Part shown: positions 46,966 to 56,243 of the stretch, piece by piece
How positions within the stretch are numbered: position 1 is the first letter of the stretch
How the letters are laid out: every line of letters starts with the position of its first letter
Source of the DNA: an uncultured Odoribacter sp.
Lineage (GTDB): Bacteria; Bacteroidota; Bacteroidia; Bacteroidales; Marinifilaceae
NCBI GenBank assembly: GCA_910578985.1
Contig: CAJTSF010000002.1
Span: 124,001 to 188,000, forward strand
Length of the DNA stretch: 64,000 bases
Direction of reading: 5' to 3'
Made by a program: the position numbers and the translations under genes
Notes under the pieces: model-generated
Seen by the model: only the letters and a program-made list of their open reading frames with translations
What the model was told of the DNA's origin: nothing
The model's database searches: none

Positions 46966-47718
46966 TTAAAGATACGTCACCTCCTTGAAACCGTACACCC
47001 GCTCCCGTCCCTCCTCATCGCGCAACCGAAGCTGCCCGTATTCATCCACTCCGGCAAGGGAGGCACGGAATACGCCTGCCGCATCCCGCCACACATGCAC
47101 ACCCTCCGAACGGTAGAGGCAATCCAAGAAATCATGTTCCAAAGCGCGGTAGTCATTCAGGCGGTCGAACCTCCGTGCCAGGCAACCGAGCAGTTCCTCC
47201 AGCGCCTCCTGCAAAGAAAAGGTCCGCCCTGTCAATTGATGGAGCGACACGGGGTTGGGAGCATCCGACAGAAACACCTCCTGATTGACATTCACTCCGA
47301 TGCCGCAGAGGGACATCCCTATACGGTTACCCGCAATGCGGTGCTCTATCAGGATACCGCCGATTTTACGGTCATCCACGTAAATGTCGTTGGGCCATTT
47401 GACCGTCACCCCTTCCGCATACCGTGCCACCCAATCCCGGCATCCCAACGCCACCGCCATCGACACGGCAAACTGCCTGTCCGCCGGCAAGGCGTCGGGC
47501 TTCAATACCACGGTCATAGAAATATTCCGCTCCGGAGCACTCTCCCAGCGGTTGCCGACCTGCCCTCGCCCTGCCGTCTGCCGCCAGGTGAGAATCACCG
47601 TCCGGTCATGCAGTTCTCCCGGCGAAAGGCTTTCCGCCAGCGTATTCGTAGAGGGCGTCTCGGCGTATTCCCGCACATCGAATCCGCCCATCCGGTAACA
47701 TTTGATTGGTTCGTTCAT
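46966..47718 (-). CDS. birA: biotin-[acetyl-CoA-carboxylase] ligase
   Basis: BirA activates biotin to biotinyl-AMP and transfers it to the biotin carrier protein. The 250-residue product is the monofunctional form, lacking the N-terminal DNA-binding domain. Motifs are STNTLAES near residue 23, TAGRGQVGNRWESA near 48-61 (nucleotide loop), VKWPNDIYVDDRKIGGIL near 104 and GIGVNVNQE. It ends convergent with pabC and is the last gene of the long left-reading operon that begins at 55741. Confidence 0.95.
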   Translation of the reverse strand: MNEPIKCYRMGGFDVREYAETPSTNTLAESLSPGELHDRTVILTWRQTAGRGQVGNRWESAPERNISMTVVLKPDALPADRQFAVSMAVALGCRDWVARYAEGVTVKWPNDIYVDDRKIGGILIEHRIAGNRIGMSLCGIGVNVNQEVFLSDAPNPVSLHQLTGRTFSLQEALEELLGCLARRFDRLNDYRALEHDFLDCLYRSEGVHVWRDAAGVFRASLAGVDEYGQLRLRDEEGRERVYGFKEVTYL

Positions 47719-47730
47719 GACTTCATCCGT

Positions 47731-49590
47731 CTATATATCCAACACCCGTACCTCCGTCCGGCGGTTCATCGCCCGCCCCTCCTCCGTGGCATTCGAACCC
47801 ACGGGACGGGACGCCCCGTAACCGCGGTATTCCATGCGTTCCTTCGGGATACGGTGTTGCACCAAAAACTTATATACTTCAAAAGCGCGGTTCTCGGAAA
47901 GCACTGCATTATGCTCCTTGCCGCCCGTGTCGTCCGTGTGGCCCGCAATCTCCACCCGCACCGAAGGATTCAAGCGCAGGAACGCCGCCAACTGGAGCAG
48001 CTCCGCATAGGATTCCTCACGCAGGCGGTCGCTGTCCACATCGAAACGCACTCCTTTCAAGACGACCTCCCGCCCCTTCTCCACCCGTTGCAGGCGTGCC
48101 GTATAACGTTGCGGCTTCTCCAGCGTGGAACTCTCCGTGCGCAAGGTGTCCGAATAGTACAGGAATCCCCGCTTCACCACCCCTATCCGCAATAAACGCC
48201 CTGCCGGCACACACACCAGCATGCCTTCCGCACCCCCGCCATACGCCGCATCATACCATGCCAGCGTGTCCTGCCTGTCCGCGTCCGCCACCAACAACTC
48301 CTCCGGCATCACCCGCACCCCTGCCTCATTCCGTACCTCCACCGACACATACGACGCAGGGGCAGGAGCCACCTCCACCCCTAAACGGCAGCGGTATATC
48401 CGTCTCCGCCCTGCCACATCGGAAGAAAAATAGCCCCACTCACCGGAAGCATCCACAGAGAAACCGAATTCATCCCCCTGGGTATTCACCGCCAAACCGA
48501 CATTCACCGGTTCGCCGGGCTGCTCCAAATCCACCCTATAAATATCCTTGCGCCCCATGCCGGGATAACCGTCGGAGGCAAAAAAAAGCGTATGGCCGTC
48601 ATAATAGACAAAAGGCGCCATCTCATCCGACGAAGTATTGAAAAACAAGCACTTCGGCGTACTCCACAACTGGCGTCCGTCCGTCCCCCGCTTCAACAGT
48701 TGCGAATACCACACATCGCTCCCTCCGCGTCCTCCCTCGCGCGTCGAGGCGAAAAACAAACGCCGCCCGTCCGCCGATACGGAAGGCTGCCCCTCCCAGC
48801 CGTCGGTATTCACCCCTCCCGCCAACGGCAACGGAGCAGACCAAGTAGTATCCGTCAGGCGGTAAGCCACATAAATATCGAAACCGCTCCGCCCCCCTTC
48901 CATCGCAAAAAACATCATCCCGCCGTCCGCCGTCAAGGAAGGCGCACCGCTATTGCCGGGCAGACCGTCCCAGACCCGCCACTGCCGTTTCCCTTTCGCC
49001 ATCCACAACTCCTCCCGTTCCCCCTCCTGCCGCGTAAACAGAAACGTCCCCCCGCGCACATCCAACGCAGGCCAATAAATATTCACACCGTCTTCCCGAT
49101 AAAGTTCCGGTTCCTCCCGCACCCCTCCCGCCAACGCCTCCAAGGCAAAATGGCAATTCGCCAACTGTCTCTCCACCCGTTCCCGGTGGCGCCCGTCACG
49201 CCGCAGGTAATGCCGGTAACACTCCTCCGCCCGGGCATACTCCCCCTCATCGAACCAGCTGTCCCCTAATACCAAAAAATAATAAGGCCGTCCTTTCAGC
49301 GAATCCAGACGTACCGCCTCCTCTATGGCATGCCGTTCCGCCCTTCTGTCGCCCAGTCCGTGCCGGACATCCGCCTCCAACAACCAGGGCGCCGACCATC
49401 CCGCTACCGATCCCTTCACCCGCTCCAACAGTTCCAACGCCCGCTCATAACGTTTCGCCCGGTATGCCTCCCGCGCCTCCTCATAGATTCTCATCGCCTG
49501 CTTCGGCACTCCGCGCATCTCCTGACCATACAAGGAAACGGCACTGCACGCAAACAGCCAGACAGCTAAAAAATACCTTGAAAGCACCAT
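47731..49590 (-). CDS. TPR-PD40-OmpA family outer-membrane protein
   Basis: The 619-residue product has a signal peptide (FLAVWLFACSAVSLYGQ), a TPR part (residues about 30-150, EEAREAYRAKRYERALELLE), a PD40/WD40-like propeller about 170-400 (GGMMFFAMEGGRSGFDIYVA, SADGRRLFFASTREGGRGGS), and a C-terminal OmpA domain about 510-619 with VEIAGHTDDTGGKEHNAVLS and ENRAFEVYKFL. The layout matches peptidoglycan-linking outer-membrane proteins such as PorE, but a strict lipobox is absent. It is a second member of the type seen at the left edge of the window. Confidence 0.88.
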   Translation of the reverse strand: MVLSRYFLAVWLFACSAVSLYGQEMRGVPKQAMRIYEEAREAYRAKRYERALELLERVKGSVAGWSAPWLLEADVRHGLGDRRAERHAIEEAVRLDSLKGRPYYFLVLGDSWFDEGEYARAEECYRHYLRRDGRHRERVERQLANCHFALEALAGGVREEPELYREDGVNIYWPALDVRGGTFLFTRQEGEREELWMAKGKRQWRVWDGLPGNSGAPSLTADGGMMFFAMEGGRSGFDIYVAYRLTDTTWSAPLPLAGGVNTDGWEGQPSVSADGRRLFFASTREGGRGGSDVWYSQLLKRGTDGRQLWSTPKCLFFNTSSDEMAPFVYYDGHTLFFASDGYPGMGRKDIYRVDLEQPGEPVNVGLAVNTQGDEFGFSVDASGEWGYFSSDVAGRRRIYRCRLGVEVAPAPASYVSVEVRNEAGVRVMPEELLVADADRQDTLAWYDAAYGGGAEGMLVCVPAGRLLRIGVVKRGFLYYSDTLRTESSTLEKPQRYTARLQRVEKGREVVLKGVRFDVDSDRLREESYAELLQLAAFLRLNPSVRVEIAGHTDDTGGKEHNAVLSENRAFEVYKFLVQHRIPKERMEYRGYGASRPVGSNATEEGRAMNRRTEVRVLDI

Positions 49591-50397
49591 TTACAGTATT
49601 ATTTTCTCCAAGTCGTCCGGCACGTGAATCTCCCCGCCGAACTCCCGTGCCGCTTCCTCGGTATAAAGCCGTTTCCGGTCGGGTAATGTCTTATCCTCCG
49701 TGTGATACAGAAGCAGATGCCCCACATTGAGGCGTCCCGCCAAGCGTCCCGCATCGAGGGCGGTGCTATGGTGCTTCTCGTAAGGTTTGAAACGGTCGCG
49801 GTCGCGATAGAGGCAAAACGCCTCGCACATCAGCCAATCGACATCTTCCACATAGCGTTCGCACTGTTCGTTGCAAGGTTCGTCACCGAGACAGGCAAGC
49901 CGCTGCCCGTCCGGCAACTCCGCCACAAAGCCGAACTGCTCCTCCTTCGAGGAACGGATATCGAAAGCCTGCATCGCAAAGTCGCCCACCGTAAACTCCT
50001 CTCGGTCCTCCACCTCCAGCAACTCGATGCGGTCATCGAACAAAGCCGTCAGCTTGTCGGGAAGCGTCAGCCGGCAAATGCCCGCCAACACGCGGATGAC
50101 GCGGGCATTCCCCATCACCCGGAGCATCCCGTCATACTTCCCCGCCACCATCCGCTGCGCCACCATCCGAAGCACCCATACCGCACCCAGCACATGATCC
50201 GTGTGGGCATGCGTCAAGAAAACATCGTGAATCTCGTTCAAATCCACCTGTGCATCCTCCAACTGGCGCAGGATGCCGTTACCGCCGCCGCCGTCCACCA
50301 ACAAGGTCGTCCGGGGCGTACGCAACAGGAAACACGTATTGTAGCAACGTGTCACGGCAGCGTTGCCGGTGCCGAGCATAATCAATTCCGTCTGCAT
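49591..50397 (-). CDS. metallo-beta-lactamase fold hydrolase
   Basis: The 268-residue product has the metallo-beta-lactamase signature LTHAHTDHVLGAVW near residue 60 and further metal ligands in CLGDEPCNEQCERY and the late HHSTALDAGRLAG. The start IMLGTGNAAVTRCYNTCFLL resembles RNase Z-like members, but the exosite and helical arm of true RNase Z are not apparent, so the substrate is open. Its ATG lies 16 bases inside the end of the S-component gene. Confidence 0.85.
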   Translation of the reverse strand: MQTELIMLGTGNAAVTRCYNTCFLLRTPRTTLLVDGGGGNGILRQLEDAQVDLNEIHDVFLTHAHTDHVLGAVWVLRMVAQRMVAGKYDGMLRVMGNARVIRVLAGICRLTLPDKLTALFDDRIELLEVEDREEFTVGDFAMQAFDIRSSKEEQFGFVAELPDGQRLACLGDEPCNEQCERYVEDVDWLMCEAFCLYRDRDRFKPYEKHHSTALDAGRLAGRLNVGHLLLYHTEDKTLPDRKRLYTEEAAREFGGEIHVPDDLEKIIL

Positions 50398-50900
50398 ATC
50401 ACTCGATTAATCATGAACCACCCGCCGAACACCTGGAGCAACATGCCCGGCACACCGATACGGAAATCCTGTATCGCTCCGTAAAAGGATTCCCCCATCA
50501 TCCACTCGCCCAACGTACCTGCCGCCTGATAAGCCAGCACCACGCCCGCCAGCAACCACAGGGAAGCACGGAGATAACGGGCAGCCGTATATCCGGCAAT
50601 CCCCGCCAACAGGACGGACTTCAACACGATGGCAGGCAACGCCTCCATCGCCGGCATACCGAACAGCACGGCATTCACCCAAGGGGACACCACTGCCGTG
50701 AGCAATCCTACACGCCATCCGTATTTATAGGCACCGACAAGGGTAAAGAAATAAATGGGCAGAAAAGTCGGACCGCCGAGGTGCACCAAATGGCACAACT
50801 GCGGCAGCAACACATTGCCCGCCACAAACAAGGCCGCCACACCGTAAGTCTTCAAACGGTTGTATTCCAAAGAATAAAATTGTAATGTCGTCGTCTCCAT
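50382..50900 (-). CDS. ECF-type transporter S component
   Basis: The 172-residue product has five to six membrane helices: YGVAALFVAGNVLLPQLCHL, FLPIYFFTLVGAYKYGWRVG, LLTAVVSPWVNAVLFGMP, IVLKSVLLAGIAGYTAARYL and LWLLAGVVLAYQAAGTLG. Size and layout match the substrate-binding S components of energy-coupling-factor transporters. The vitamin or metal cannot be read from sequence; it is not clearly BioY-like despite birA in the same operon. Partner genes ecfA and ecfT are not in the window. It follows the TonB receptor by 36 bases. Confidence 0.72.
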   Translation of the reverse strand: METTTLQFYSLEYNRLKTYGVAALFVAGNVLLPQLCHLVHLGGPTFLPIYFFTLVGAYKYGWRVGLLTAVVSPWVNAVLFGMPAMEALPAIVLKSVLLAGIAGYTAARYLRASLWLLAGVVLAYQAAGTLGEWMMGESFYGAIQDFRIGVPGMLLQVFGGWFMINRVICRRN

Positions 50901-50936
50901 CGTTGTTATTTATTGATTTTTATCAATTTATACTAC

Positions 50937-52841
50937 TTAAAAATGAATCTGAACACCTATCATCGCCGTCGCTTTCGGCATGGGATAACCGAAATTGATT
51001 TCATAGCGTTGCGCCAGCAGATTTTCCCCGCGGACCCAGAAATGGAGCCACGGTGCAAAACGGTAGCGCACCCGCATATTCCAAAGCAAATACTCCTCCT
51101 GCACCACAGGCGCCGTAGAAGTGTAAAGCCCCGCGACATACTGGAAGGTCGTGGAAATGTTCCACCGCTTTTTGCTGAAAACGGCTCCTGCATGGAATTT
51201 ATGTTCCGGAGCGGCTATCACGGGCTTCTTCATGTGCAGGTAGCTGTAGTTGGCGTCCAAAGCCCAACAGGCATTGATGCGGAAAGCGACTTGCGCCTCT
51301 ATTCCGTTGTGATGCAGGGAACCGGTGTTTTGGTTTTGGGGAGTGCTTCCCTCGCGGGGAACAGCCACCACCAGATTGTCCGCATCGATATGGAACAGGT
51401 TCACCCCGTAGGCGAGCCGCCCGCCGAAAAGACTCTGCGACCATGCCACCTCATAATTCCACATCCGTTCGGGACGGAGGTCGGGATTCTGCGGAGGAAA
51501 CATATACATCTCGCGAAGGGTCGGATACCGGAAACCCTTTGACGCCGAAGCCTTCAGCTCGATGGCAAAAGGAAGGTGGAAAGAAAGCCCCGCCTGGGGA
51601 ATCCACTCGGTACCCATACGCGAATGATGGTCGGCACGGATACCTGCATCCAAGGTCAGAAAAGAACCGATATGCTGCCGGAAGTCGATATAAGCGGCAA
51701 TCTCATGCAGCGTCTTGTCGGCAATATCCTCCCGCTCGTCCTTGCGATTCCCCTCTACATACTTATTCCACGCCTCCCCTCCCACGGCAAAATAATCCAC
51801 ACCTCCCGTCAGGCGATTGCCCCGGAACAACTCGCCGCTCTGGTAAGCGGAAACGCCCAAAAGGCGGTCGCGGGAATTAAACCGGTAAAGACGAGGATTG
51901 CCGTTGCCTTCCGAATCGACCGCATAACCGTCGTTAATCCAATGCTTGCCCCAGTTGTAAAAAACGCTCAACCCGCCGGAGGTATGCTTGTAATCGTTCG
52001 TCAAAGCCAAAGAGGTCACCCCGCGGGACACGCGCTGGTCCGCATCCTGGAGCGGACGGGCAAGTGTGCCGGGCTGGGACGCCGCATACCGGGTGAAATC
52101 CACATCGGCACCCAAATGCCAATGGTCGTCTACCCGGTAACCGAACTTGACATACGGGGCAATCTGCTCAAAAAACATATTGTCGCGATGCCCGTCGGTA
52201 CGGTTGTAGGTTGCGCCCAGCACCGCGGAAAAGCGCCGTTTGAGAATGCGGCTGGTAAACTCCGTTTCCAGTGTATTGTAAGAACCGTAACCCGCCCGCA
52301 GGGAAGTCTTCGCACCGTCATGCCGCATGCCGCGGGTAACAATATTGATGACACCTCCCATGGCATTCGAGCCGTAGAGCACCGATGCCGGTCCGCGCAA
52401 CACCTCCACCCGCTCCGCCAGCATCGACTGGTAAGCGTCGGCAACGGGATGCCCCATCAACCCCATATATTGCGGATGACCGTCAATCAGCACCATCATC
52501 CGGCTACTGCTGCCGCTCAAGCCGCGCAGGGAAATATCTCCCGCCGAACCGCCGGAAACCCCGTAGCCCATCAGCCCGCGCGAAGTGGCAAACACCCCCG
52601 GCACCTGCTCCGACAAAAGGGGCAGAAGCGAAAGACGCAAGTCCTCCTCAATGGTTGAACGGTTGAGGACAGAGACCGTAAAAGGCAAATGCCGCACATC
52701 CGTCTCATTCCGCGTACCGGTAACAACCACCTCGTCCATCTTGTACGTCTTCTGCATGCGGAGGCTGTCGTCCTGCCGCGCATATCCGGCAAAAGGCAGA
52801 ACAAAGAGGGAGGTAAATAAGAATACAATTGTCATCTTCAT
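50937..52841 (-). CDS. TonB-dependent outer-membrane receptor
   Basis: The 634-residue product has a signal peptide (VFLFTSLFVLPFAGYA), a plug domain about residues 35-160 with the TonB-box-like YKMDEVVVTG and LRGPASVLYGSNAMGGVINI, and a barrel ending SVIGYPMPK-like strands and terminal Phe (VQIHF). Size and plug resemble the BtuB/colicin I receptor class, not the SusC class. With an ECF S component downstream it likely imports a vitamin or metal complex; the ligand is unknown. The ATG at 52841 is used. Confidence 0.92.
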   Translation of the reverse strand: MKMTIVFLFTSLFVLPFAGYARQDDSLRMQKTYKMDEVVVTGTRNETDVRHLPFTVSVLNRSTIEEDLRLSLLPLLSEQVPGVFATSRGLMGYGVSGGSAGDISLRGLSGSSSRMMVLIDGHPQYMGLMGHPVADAYQSMLAERVEVLRGPASVLYGSNAMGGVINIVTRGMRHDGAKTSLRAGYGSYNTLETEFTSRILKRRFSAVLGATYNRTDGHRDNMFFEQIAPYVKFGYRVDDHWHLGADVDFTRYAASQPGTLARPLQDADQRVSRGVTSLALTNDYKHTSGGLSVFYNWGKHWINDGYAVDSEGNGNPRLYRFNSRDRLLGVSAYQSGELFRGNRLTGGVDYFAVGGEAWNKYVEGNRKDEREDIADKTLHEIAAYIDFRQHIGSFLTLDAGIRADHHSRMGTEWIPQAGLSFHLPFAIELKASASKGFRYPTLREMYMFPPQNPDLRPERMWNYEVAWSQSLFGGRLAYGVNLFHIDADNLVVAVPREGSTPQNQNTGSLHHNGIEAQVAFRINACWALDANYSYLHMKKPVIAAPEHKFHAGAVFSKKRWNISTTFQYVAGLYTSTAPVVQEEYLLWNMRVRYRFAPWLHFWVRGENLLAQRYEINFGYPMPKATAMIGVQIHF

Positions 52842-52851
52842 AAAAAAAGGT

Positions 52852-54249
52852 TTAAAGAACACCTTGCTTTAGTTTTTCCACAAAACCGTCGATACGGTTC
52901 AACTCTTTGGGAATATCGATGGACTGCGGGCAATGATGCACACACTGGTTGCACCCGATACAGTGGTTCGCCTGGCGGAGCCTGGGGACGGAACGGTCAT
53001 ACCCGATAAGGAATGCCCGGCGTGCCTCCCGGTAGTTCTCCGCCTGGGCGCTCTCAGGGATATTTCCCTGATTCACGCACTTATTGTAATGCAGGAGAAT
53101 GGCGGGAATATCCAACCCGTAAGGGCAAGGCATGCAGTATTTGCAATCGTTGCACGGGATGGTCGGGTACTGCATCATCAGGTCCGCCGTATCGTAAAGA
53201 TATTGCATCTCTTCCTCCGTCAGCGGCTTGAGGGGGCAATACGTATGCAGATTGTCCAAAAGATGCTCCATGTAAGTCATCCCGCTTAGGACGGTAAGCA
53301 CACCCGGATGGGTCCCCGCATACCGGAATGCCCAGGAGGCGACGCTCCGCTCCGGCTCCCGCTGCTTGAGGCGGGCAACGATATGGTCGTGCACCTTCGA
53401 GAGGCGCCCGCCGAGAAGAGGCTCCATGATGACCGCCGGAATACGGCGTTTCTCCAGTTCCCCGTACAGATACTCCGCATTCGTATTGCGGGGGTTGATT
53501 TCACGGGCATGCCGCCAGTCGAGGTAATTCAACTGGATTTGCACGAAATCCCACCGGTATTTGTCATGATTGGCAAGGAGATAATCGAACACCTCGATAT
53601 CCCCGTGGTAGGAAAACCCGAGGTTGCGGATGCGTCCCGCCTCGCGCTCCTTCAAAAGGAAATCCAGCACGCCGTTATCCAGATAACGCCCGTGCAACGC
53701 CTCCATTCCCCCCATGCCGACGCCGTGCAGCAACATGTAGTCAATATAATCCACCTGCAATTCCTTGAACGAATTGCGGTACATGGCAAGGGATGCCTCA
53801 CGGCTCCAGGTGGAGGGGGCGAAATTGGACAGTTTGGTAGCGATGAAATAACGGTCTCGGGGATGCCGTTTCAGGGCGATGCCCGTGGCACGCTCCGAAC
53901 GCCCGCGGCAATAGGCGGGAGATGTATCGAAATAGTTCACCCCATGCTCCAGGGCGGTATCCACCAAGCGGTTGATGGTCTCCTGGTCAAGGGGCTCCCC
54001 CTCCTCCTGGAGGGTAGGCCAGCGCATGCACCCGTAACCGAGCAGGGACACCTGCTCCCCCGTTTTGGGATTGGTCCGGAGCGTCATCCGGTCGGTAGGA
54101 ATAGCATCCGCCGAAACGGCATCGGTAGCCGTCGTGCCCTGCCCCCGGGAACGGCATCCTGCAAGGGCAAGGGAAGTCACTGCCGCCCCTGCGCCCAAGC
54201 GCTTGAGAAATTCGCGGCGTTCCATCGTATGTTTGTTATCTGTTGTCAT
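52852..54249 (-). CDS. Tat-exported aldo/keto reductase with ferredoxin domain
   Basis: The 465-residue product begins with a twin-arginine-type signal (RREFLKRLGAGA) ending in ALAGC, so it may be an exported lipoprotein. The aldo/keto reductase barrel has the tetrad Asp and Tyr in YFDTSPAYCRG, Lys in FIATKLSN and His in YMLLHGVGMG. The C-terminal part carries two 4Fe-4S motifs: CNDCKYCMPCPYG and CIGCNQCVHHCPQSIDIP. Family members couple an NAD(P)-type oxidoreductase to ferredoxin clusters; substrate unknown. Alternative ATG starts are at 54282 and 54225. It follows the polyferredoxin gene closely. Confidence 0.88.
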   Translation of the reverse strand: MTTDNKHTMERREFLKRLGAGAAVTSLALAGCRSRGQGTTATDAVSADAIPTDRMTLRTNPKTGEQVSLLGYGCMRWPTLQEEGEPLDQETINRLVDTALEHGVNYFDTSPAYCRGRSERATGIALKRHPRDRYFIATKLSNFAPSTWSREASLAMYRNSFKELQVDYIDYMLLHGVGMGGMEALHGRYLDNGVLDFLLKEREAGRIRNLGFSYHGDIEVFDYLLANHDKYRWDFVQIQLNYLDWRHAREINPRNTNAEYLYGELEKRRIPAVIMEPLLGGRLSKVHDHIVARLKQREPERSVASWAFRYAGTHPGVLTVLSGMTYMEHLLDNLHTYCPLKPLTEEEMQYLYDTADLMMQYPTIPCNDCKYCMPCPYGLDIPAILLHYNKCVNQGNIPESAQAENYREARRAFLIGYDRSVPRLRQANHCIGCNQCVHHCPQSIDIPKELNRIDGFVEKLKQGVL

Positions 54250-54259
54250 GACCGTAGCA

Positions 54260-55741
54260 TTAAATGGTTCTATGAGTTTCATGCCCTTCCACGTAAATGG
54301 CGCTGAAAGGACGTGCCGGACAAAGGTTCTCGCAAGCCCCGCATCCGATGCACCGTTCGGTGTTCACCACGGGAATCTTCGGCGCATCGGCATTATCCGC
54401 CTCGGAAGACACCATCGTGATGGCGCCCGTCGGGCAATGCCGCGCGCAATTGCCGCACGAAACCCCGTCCGTCAAAGGCACGCAATTGGCAGCCACCCAC
54501 ACGGCGTGCCCGATTTGCGTGGACGACTTGTCCGCCACCGTGATGGGACGGATGGCGCCTGCCGGACACACCTCGGAACACTTGGTGCATTCGGGACGGC
54601 AATACCCGCGCTCATAAGACATCACGGGCTGCATCATCGTCTTCCAGTCCGAAGAGGGACGCAACACCTCATTGGGGCACACGGAAACGCACAACTGGCA
54701 TGCCGTGCAATGCTGGAACATATGCCGCAGACCCCGCGCGCCGGGAGGCACAATGGGAGTGGCACGGGAAGGCGCCTTCTTGTCGGCAATCGCCGCCAGC
54801 CCGCCGTCCACCGTCTTCTCCTGCGCCCGCACCACGGACGCCGCGGCAAAAAGCCCCGCCACCGTCAGAAAGCCGCGCCGGGAGACACCTCCCTCCGCCG
54901 CACCTGCCGACGCGGGCTGCGAAACACGCATCCGGTAGGAGATGGCGCCCTGCCGGCACTTGCCGATGCAATCCATGCAAGCCACGCAACGGCTGTAATC
55001 GATGCGGTGCGTCTTGATGTCAATACACGCCGCCTTGCAATTCCGGGAACACAGCGTGCAACCGTTGCACTTATCCGTATCGATGACCGGACGGAACAGG
55101 GAATAGCGGGCGAAAAAGCCTAAAACAGTGCCCACCGGGCAAACCGTATTGCAATAAGTACGCCCGTTCCGCCAAGCCAATATCCCCAGCACGACGAACG
55201 TCACCGCCGCCACGGCAAAAGTACCGACACCTTTCATCCACACTTCCGCCGAATAAAAAGCGTAACTGTCCAGACGTTCGGCAAAGTAAGCCAACAAGTT
55301 ATTCCCCCACCGGTAAAGCGGGGCGAAAAGATGGGAAGCGATACGCCCATAAGCACTATAAGGCGCCAAGAGGGCAGCCAACGAACCGGCACCCGCCACC
55401 AAAGCAACCAGAAACACCGCCAACATCCCGTAGCGCAACCACGAAAGCGCCGGCGAATAGGCATAACGGTTTTTCTTCTGCCGCCGTCCGAACCACCCGA
55501 AAATATCCTGCATCACCCCCAAAGGACAAATCACGGAACAATACACCCGCCCGAAGAGCAGCGTCAATACGAGCAACGCCACCACCACGCCGGCATTCAG
55601 GGCAAGCACCGCCGGCAGGAACTGCACTCTCGCCAGCCACCCGAACCAGGCATGCAACGTCCCCGTGAAATCCAGAAACAGCAACGTCACCAACGCAAAA
55701 CAAACGGCGGCAAGGATAATCCTCACTTTTCGCAATCGCAT
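54260..55741 (-). CDS. membrane polyferredoxin, NapH/CcoG-like
   Basis: The 493-residue product has four or more membrane helices in residues 1-235, with two CxxxCP motifs at helix ends (RVYCSVICPLG and RTYCNTVCPVG) as in NapH-like quinol-oxidising proteins. A series of six cysteine clusters follows: CNGCTLCSRNC, CVACMDCIGKC, CTACQLCVSVC, CTKCSEVC, CGNCARHC and CIGCGACENLC. A second, internal twin-arginine-like segment SRRGFLTVAGLF lies between them, suggesting an ancestral fusion with a Tat-type protein. It probably moves electrons across or along the membrane to the aldo/keto reductase encoded next. Confidence 0.88.
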   Translation of the reverse strand: MRLRKVRIILAAVCFALVTLLFLDFTGTLHAWFGWLARVQFLPAVLALNAGVVVALLVLTLLFGRVYCSVICPLGVMQDIFGWFGRRQKKNRYAYSPALSWLRYGMLAVFLVALVAGAGSLAALLAPYSAYGRIASHLFAPLYRWGNNLLAYFAERLDSYAFYSAEVWMKGVGTFAVAAVTFVVLGILAWRNGRTYCNTVCPVGTVLGFFARYSLFRPVIDTDKCNGCTLCSRNCKAACIDIKTHRIDYSRCVACMDCIGKCRQGAISYRMRVSQPASAGAAEGGVSRRGFLTVAGLFAAASVVRAQEKTVDGGLAAIADKKAPSRATPIVPPGARGLRHMFQHCTACQLCVSVCPNEVLRPSSDWKTMMQPVMSYERGYCRPECTKCSEVCPAGAIRPITVADKSSTQIGHAVWVAANCVPLTDGVSCGNCARHCPTGAITMVSSEADNADAPKIPVVNTERCIGCGACENLCPARPFSAIYVEGHETHRTI

Positions 55742-55805
55742 AAGTCTTTTATTTATAAATTAGACACTTACATTCACACCTCCCCTCCATTTCCCCTTTC
55801 ACGCA

Positions 55806-55838
55806 CAAAGATATAACCAAATAAAGAATAATTGCAAC
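55806..55838 (-). promoter_or_regulatory. near-consensus promoter of the polyferredoxin operon
   Basis: Reading left, GTTG (55838-55835), 21 bases, then TATCTTTG (55813-55806). The -33 element has one mismatch. The box is 65 bases before the first ATG. Confidence 0.6.
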
Positions 55839-55871
55839 CTATTTTACAGATAATATGACCTATTTTTCCGA

Positions 55872-55898
55872 TATGCCATATTTTAACGCTATGGCATA
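55872..55898. promoter_or_regulatory. perfect 9-base dyad upstream of the polyferredoxin promoter
   Basis: TATGCCATA (55872-55880), 9 bases, then TATGGCATA (55890-55898): exact inverted arms. The centre is about 75 bases upstream of the -7 box, a position typical of an activator site. The binding protein is unknown. Confidence 0.5.
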
Positions 55899-55960
55899 CC
55901 CTGGAAAACGCCGTCGAACATTTCCTCAAAACCATAAATCCCTATGTACCGAACAAAAAT

Positions 55961-56000
55961 AAGAAATCCGAAAGTCCTTTTACAAACTTCCGGATTTCTT
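55961..56000 (-). terminator. terminator of the initiator tRNA
   Basis: Arms 55961-55975 (AAGAAATCCGAAAGT) and 55986-56000 pair over 15 bases with one mismatch around a 10-base loop. Reading left, the stem is followed by a T-rich ATTTTTG. It lies 14 bases after the tRNA 3' end. Confidence 0.8.
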
Positions 56001-56014
56001 CCTCATCCACCTTG

Positions 56015-56086
<72 letters not shown>

Positions 56087-56116
56087 ATATCAGTCAATAC
56101 CTCTGTATTGCGAGTG

Positions 56117-56148
56117 CAAAGATAGGAGTTATTTTTATTCCATGCAAA
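56117..56148 (-). promoter_or_regulatory. consensus promoter of the initiator tRNA
   Basis: Reading left, TTTG (56148-56145), 20 bases, then TATCTTTG (56124-56117): a full match. It is 31 bases before the tRNA 5' end. Confidence 0.82.
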
Positions 56149-56207
56149 CAAATGGAGGAAAAAATCGTATTTTTATTAGTTCTTCGGATATTTCTGCCCC
56201 GAATGAT

Positions 56208-56215
56208 TACCTTTG
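56208..56215 (+). promoter_or_regulatory. -7 box of the GNAT-AAA+ operon
   Basis: TACCTTTG, 29 bases before the GNAT ATG. No -33 TTTG at the right distance. Confidence 0.5.
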
Positions 56216-56243
56216 TGTAAAATAAACCATAGAAAGAAATAGG

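Noticed and set aside
50382..50900. Calling the S component BioY because birA is in the operon
   Set aside because: The sequence lacks the features I associate with BioY, and five genes' distance is weak evidence. Ligand left open.
55742..55960. A possible cofactor riboswitch ahead of the redox/uptake operon
   Set aside because: I see a promoter and a dyad but no conserved riboswitch core, such as a cobalamin box, in the 65-base leader.
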